Shown here piece by piece: positions 5,710-8,167 of a stretch of 8,167 nucleotides of DNA (position 1 is its first letter; every line of letters begins with the position of its first letter). Origin of the DNA: UBA9337 sp036584565 (lineage in GTDB: Bacteria; Patescibacteriota; Minisyncoccia; Moranbacterales; UBA9337); NCBI GenBank assembly GCA_036584565.1, contig JAZHDF010000005.1, positions 1-8,167 of the forward strand, read 5' to 3'. Below the pieces are notes generated by a model, which saw only the letters and a program-made list of their open reading frames with translations, did not search any database and was not told the origin of the DNA. The position numbers and the translations under genes were made by a program.

Positions 5710-5715
5710 CTCCCT
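5710..5715 (-). promoter_or_regulatory. Shine-Dalgarno sequence of manC
   Basis: AGGGAG on the minus strand is separated from the ATG at 5703 by six bases, close to the ideal spacing. It is the only well-placed Shine-Dalgarno sequence among the seven starts visible here, and it confirms the manC start. Confidence 0.75.
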
Positions 5716-5768
5716 TTTTGATTTTTTGCGATTTGAAAATTCTCAAAAATGACTACTCAAAAAAACAA

Positions 5769-5803
5769 AATTAATATTTTTTGATTTCTAAAAAATATTA
5801 ATT
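5769..5803 (-). promoter_or_regulatory. AT-only hairpin in the manC leader
   Basis: AATTAATATTTTTT (5769-5782) pairs perfectly with AAAAAATATTAATT (5790-5803), a 14-bp A-U stem with a 7-nt loop. On the minus strand it is followed by TTTTGTTTTTTT. This has the outline of a leader terminator, but a stem without G-C pairs is unstable and the candidate transcription start lies within or beside it. A structure at the mRNA 5' end is the alternative. Confidence 0.35.
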
Positions 5804-5836
5804 ATAATTTTTACATTATTTTAACAGAAAAGTCAA
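5801..5836 (-). promoter_or_regulatory. Candidate promoter of manC
   Basis: TTGACT (5836-5831) is a 5-of-6 match to the -35 box. With 17-nt spacing the -10 would be TAAAAA (5813-5808, 4 of 6). A perfect TATAAT lies slightly further on (5806-5801), 24 nt from TTGACT. One of the two probably serves the gene, giving a leader of about 90 nt. The region is downstream of the ribosomal operon terminator, so manC needs its own promoter. Confidence 0.4.
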
Positions 5837-5883
5837 ATGGCACAAAAAATAATGGGATCCTTTCCAATTAATATCGCTAATTC

Positions 5884-5914
5884 AAAAAACATTCGTATAA
5901 AACGAATGTTTTTA
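5884..5914 (-). terminator. Intrinsic terminator of the rpoA-rplQ-rplM-rpsI operon
   Basis: aaaaacattcgt (5885-5896) and acgaatgttttt (5902-5913) form a perfect 12-bp stem with a 5-nt loop. On the minus strand the stem ends in a run of six T, the expected U tail. It lies 25 nt after the rpsI stop codon. Confidence 0.78.
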
Positions 5915-5938
5915 AAAAAATATACACAAAATATAAAC

Positions 5939-6418
5939 TTATCTTTTTGAAAATTGCGGAGCTCGTCGAGCTTTCTTTAATCCGGCCTTCTTTCTCTCCA
6001 CCTTCCTCGAGTCTCGACTCAAAAATCCGTTAGCCTTCAGAGTCGGTCTCAAAGTCTCGTCAAATTTTATCAAAGCTCTGGCAATCCCCAATCTGATCGC
6101 TTCCACTTGAGAATTGATTCCGCCACCCTGAACCAAAACCGAAACCTTGAATTTTTCTTGCAATCCGGTTTCTCGCAAAGGAGCCTCGAAGGTCGATTGC
6201 ATAATCACTCCCGGAAAATATTCTCGCATCTCCCTGGCATTAACAGTCAAGTCCTTATCCTCGACTTTTTTGCTGGGATAAATCCTAACCTGCGCCACAG
6301 AAGTCTTTCTTCTTCCTACCGCATAAAAATATTGACTATCTTTCTTGACGGCTTTTTTGGGCTTAGTCTCCTTTTTGGCGGGAGCTTTCTTGGTGGTTGT
6401 TTTTTCTTCTTTATTCAT
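5939..6418 (-). CDS. rpsI: Small ribosomal subunit protein uS9
   Basis: Component of the 30S head whose C-terminal tail reaches the P-site tRNA. The core shows YAVGRRKTSVAQVRIY (32-47), the YFPG segment (67-70), GIARALIKFD (111-120) and the basic C-terminus with ERKKAGLKKARRAPQFSKR, where the final KR contacts tRNA. The first 28 residues form an extra lysine-, threonine- and alanine-rich segment not found in E. coli S9, making the protein 159 residues instead of about 130. It is probably disordered and bound to rRNA. An internal start without this extension is not favoured, since the only other nearby methionine lies inside the core. The gene follows rplM after 15 nt, the universal bacterial pairing, and ends the operon. 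A weak GAGATGA about 9 nt upstream is the only ribosome-binding hint. Confidence 0.96.
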   Translation of the reverse strand: MNKEEKTTTKKAPAKKETKPKKAVKKDSQYFYAVGRRKTSVAQVRIYPSKKVEDKDLTVNAREMREYFPGVIMQSTFEAPLRETGLQEKFKVSVLVQGGGINSQVEAIRLGIARALIKFDETLRPTLKANGFLSRDSRKVERKKAGLKKARRAPQFSKR

Positions 6419-6433
6419 AAATAATTTTCATCT

Positions 6434-6820
6434 CTAAATTTTAAAATCTATTTTGTGATTATGTTCTTCGTTCTTATAAATCAATAAACGAGTCATCATT
6501 TGACGGCTTAATTTATTTTTGGGAAGCATTCCTTTAACTGCGATTTCTATCACTTTACGAGAATCTTTTTCCATCTGCTTCTCAAAATTTATATCTTTTA
6601 TCCCCCCGGGATAACCGGTAAACCGATAATAAATTTTATCTTTGGTCTTGTTGCCGGTTACAACCACCTTGTCGGAATTGATAACCACCACAAAATCCCC
6701 GCCATCGATATTGGGAGTATAACTAACCTTATTTTTTCCGCTCAGAAATTTGACTATTTCGGTAGACAATCTTCCCAAGACTTTCCCGCGAGCATCAATT
6801 TGATAATATTTTCTTTCCAT
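6434..6820 (-). CDS. rplM: Large ribosomal subunit protein uL13
   Basis: Early-assembling 50S protein that binds 23S rRNA. Family marks are YYQIDARGKVLGRLSTEIVK (5-24), GDFVVVINSDKVVVTG (41-56), the FTGYPGGIK segment (67-75) and AVKGMLPKNKLSRQMMTRLL (94-113). At 128 residues it is somewhat shorter than E. coli L13 (142), ending soon after HKIDFKI. It is paired with rpsI downstream (15-nt gap) and preceded by rplQ (61-nt gap). In many Gram-positive bacteria truA lies between rplQ and rplM; it is absent here. No Shine-Dalgarno sequence precedes the ATG, but the leader carries an inverted repeat at 6836-6873. Confidence 0.96.
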   Translation of the reverse strand: MERKYYQIDARGKVLGRLSTEIVKFLSGKNKVSYTPNIDGGDFVVVINSDKVVVTGNKTKDKIYYRFTGYPGGIKDINFEKQMEKDSRKVIEIAVKGMLPKNKLSRQMMTRLLIYKNEEHNHKIDFKI

Positions 6821-6833
6821 AAATTTAATTTAT

Positions 6834-6873
6834 TCATAGGACTCATAGGTCCCAGATATCTTATTTGTCCTAT
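6834..6873 (-). promoter_or_regulatory. Repeat-containing hairpin in the rplQ-rplM spacer
   Basis: ataggac (6836-6842) is complementary to gtcctat (6867-6873) across a 24-nt loop. An alternative inner stem pairs ggac (6839-6842) with gtcc (6849-6852). The tract also shows a 9-nt period: tcataggac, tcataggtc, then degraded ccagatatc and ttatttgtc. It ends 13 nt before the rplM ATG, so it could influence rplM translation. I cannot match it to a known L13 leader RNA from the sequence alone. Confidence 0.4.
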
Positions 6874-6881
6874 TTTAAATC

Positions 6882-7247
6882 CTAAACAAATTCAATTACC
6901 GCCATCTTGGCGCTATCACTCTTTCGCGGAGACAATTTCAAAATTCGAGTATATCCGCTGGTGCGTCCTTCAAATTTTTTGATTAATTCTCCGAAAAGCT
7001 TCTTAACACAATCATCATTTAAATCTTTCTTTAAATCCCGAATGGCGGAAACTTTTTTTTGCTTATCCTCGCTTGACTTCTTGACCTTGGTGATAATTTT
7101 ATCCATCAAAGGCTTTAATTCTTTGGCTTTGGCTTCCGTAGTAACAATTTTTTCGCTCAAAACCAAATTGGCGATCAGACCGTTAAGCAAAGCCTCCCGT
7201 TGACCTTTTTCTCTGCTCAATTTTCTTCCTTTTACTAAATGTTTCAT
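6882..7247 (-). CDS. rplQ: Large ribosomal subunit protein bL17
   Basis: Bacterial 50S protein near the peptide exit tunnel. The N-terminus MKHLVKGRKLSREKGQREAL (1-20) corresponds to the family's MRHRxxGRKLxRxxxxRxAL, followed by LIANLVLSEKIVTTEAKAKE (24-43), where L17 proteins keep the TTxxKAKE pattern. The C-terminus has GRTSGYTRILKLSPRKSDSA (94-113), matching GGYTRIxKxxxRxGDxA. Length 121 is close to E. coli (127). The gene follows rpoA by 34 nt, the standard bacterial order, and is surely cotranscribed with it. The purine-rich AGAAGG lies only one base before the ATG. Confidence 0.96.
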   Translation of the reverse strand: MKHLVKGRKLSREKGQREALLNGLIANLVLSEKIVTTEAKAKELKPLMDKIITKVKKSSEDKQKKVSAIRDLKKDLNDDCVKKLFGELIKKFEGRTSGYTRILKLSPRKSDSAKMAVIEFV

Positions 7248-7248
7248 A

Positions 7249-7254
7249 CCTTCT
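7249..7254 (-). promoter_or_regulatory. Shine-Dalgarno-like sequence with very short spacing, rplQ
   Basis: AGAAGG on the minus strand is separated from the rplQ ATG by a single base. Its sequence fits anti-Shine-Dalgarno pairing but the spacing is well below the usual 5-9 nt, so it may not work as a normal site. The L17 N-terminus matches the family from this ATG, so a later start is unlikely. Confidence 0.35.
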
Positions 7255-7281
7255 AAAATTATTTATTTCGCCAAAAAGCGA

Positions 7282-8167
7282 TTAGTTACTTTTCAAAATC
7301 AATCCCAGCAAACCGATAGCTTTTTTGATTTCCTTAACTCCTTTTTCTCCCATCCCGCTCAAATCATTCAATTCTTCGGTTGATAATTTAACAATACCTT
7401 TGACTTTGGTAATTTTGTTGTCCTTCAAAGCGTTCAAAGTCCTAGTAGAAAGTCCTTTTAATTCTTCGACGCTCATATTTTCAACATCCTTTCCGCCTTT
7501 GTCTTCTATCTCGGATTCAGCTTCTTTGTCTAAAACAGCCGCATAATCTTCCGGCTTGCCGGAATTTTGAATTTCGTCTTTTTGGCTCTGGGTGGTTTGA
7601 TCTACACCCTCGGATAAAACAGAAAATTGCTGGACCAAAATTGAAACCGCTTTATTGAAGGCCTCAGTCGGAGTAATAGATCCGTCGGTCAAAATTTCCA
7701 AAACGATTCTTTCAAAATCGGTTCTTTTTCCTACTCGCATATTTTCCACATTGTAATTCACTCGCTTAACCGGAGTATAAATCGCATCAATAGAAATCCA
7801 CCCGATTTCATCTCTTTTTTCTTGCATCTCGACCGGAATATAGCCGATACCTCGCACTACTTCAATTTCCATCTCCAATTCGGTCTTGGGATTGGTCGAG
7901 GTGGCGATTACTTGTTCCTTATTGACAACCTCCACTTCGGAACTTCCCTTGATCTGCTTACCGGTTATTTCTCCTTTGCCGCTGAATTTTAAACTCATTC
8001 GAACCGGTTCATCACTGAAAGATTTGAATCGCAACTTCTTAACATTCAAAATTATTTGCACTACATCTTCCAAAATCCCGTCGATAGTGGAAAATTCATG
8101 GGCCACACCTTTGATCTTAATAGCGGTAGCCGCCGATCCGTCCAAAGAAGACAATAATACTCGGCGA
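7282..8167 (-). CDS. rpoA: RNA polymerase alpha subunit, 5' end beyond the window
   Basis: Alpha dimer scaffolds RNA polymerase assembly and touches promoters and activators. The frame is open to the right edge: the bases at 8166-8146 encode RRVLLSS, which matches the conserved RR(I/V)LLSS of the alpha N-terminal domain. The true start therefore lies about 40-45 codons outside, and the TTG at 8154 is internal. The fragment has 294 residues. N-terminal domain: GVAHEFSTIDG (20-30), VVRGIGYIPVE (103-113), and YTPVKRVNYNVENMRVGKRT (130-149) with TDGSITPTEA (160-169). A polar linker covers about 185-231. C-terminal domain: LSTRTLNAL (239-247) and GMGEKG (271-276), keeping counterparts of E. coli Arg265, Asn268, Gly296 and Lys298, which bind UP-element DNA. 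The linker looks about 20-25 residues longer than in E. coli. The gene heads the visible part of the rpoA-rplQ-rplM-rpsI operon. Confidence 0.96.
   Translation of the reverse strand, partial: RRVLLSSLDGSAATAIKIKGVAHEFSTIDGILEDVVQIILNVKKLRFKSFSDEPVRMSLKFSGKGEITGKQIKGSSEVEVVNKEQVIATSTNPKTELEMEIEVVRGIGYIPVEMQEKRDEIGWISIDAIYTPVKRVNYNVENMRVGKRTDFERIVLEILTDGSITPTEAFNKAVSILVQQFSVLSEGVDQTTQSQKDEIQNSGKPEDYAAVLDKEAESEIEDKGGKDVENMSVEELKGLSTRTLNALKDNKITKVKGIVKLSTEELNDLSGMGEKGVKEIKKAIGLLGLILKSN

Noticed and set aside
8152..8154. TTG at 8154 as the rpoA start
   Set aside because: The frame continues upstream to the window edge with the conserved RRVLLSS, so the real start lies outside.

Overview
This window looks like ordinary chromosomal DNA from an AT-rich bacterium. 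I infer a member of the Candidate Phyla Radiation (Patescibacteria), with moderate confidence. The reasons are compact single-domain versions of housekeeping proteins, an Obg GTPase without a C-terminal extension, a LysRS motif 3 of the form GFGMSERLF, almost no Shine-Dalgarno sequences, and short repeats and palindromes between genes. Those last traits are what I remember of such genomes; I could not check them. The standard genetic code fits: no reading frame needs TGA read as an amino acid.

All eight genes lie on the minus strand, so transcription runs from high to low coordinates. From right to left there is a ribosomal/RNA polymerase operon: rpoA (cut by the right edge), rplQ, rplM and rpsI, with gaps of 34, 61 and 15 nt, closed by a hairpin terminator at 5884-5914. 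Next comes a single-gene unit for a mannose-1-phosphate guanylyltransferase (4690-5703), with its own leader, the only well-spaced Shine-Dalgarno sequence in the window, and a strong terminator at 4636-4666. Then follow lysS (3028-4485), the Obg GTPase gene (1809-2789) and serS (361-1674), each separated by 130-240 nt of AT-rich spacer. At the left edge is the 5' end of a glycoside hydrolase family 1 gene (1-161).

Functionally the window covers information processing: RNA polymerase alpha, three ribosomal proteins, two aminoacyl-tRNA synthetases and a ribosome-associated GTPase. It also holds two carbohydrate genes, one for GDP-mannose supply and one for beta-glycoside hydrolysis. Codon use and translation signals hint that the guanylyltransferase gene has a different history from its neighbours.

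I see no CRISPR array, phage, toxin-antitoxin module, transposase, tRNA or rRNA. No gap exceeds 300 nt. The most unusual signal is non-coding. Arrays with an exact 7-nt period, each with a different unit, sit on the 3' ends of serS, obg and lysS and on the 5' side of obg. The serS array is split by a GC-rich palindrome with identical 14-bp flanks. A short hairpin motif also occurs twice, upstream of the GH1 gene and upstream of lysS.
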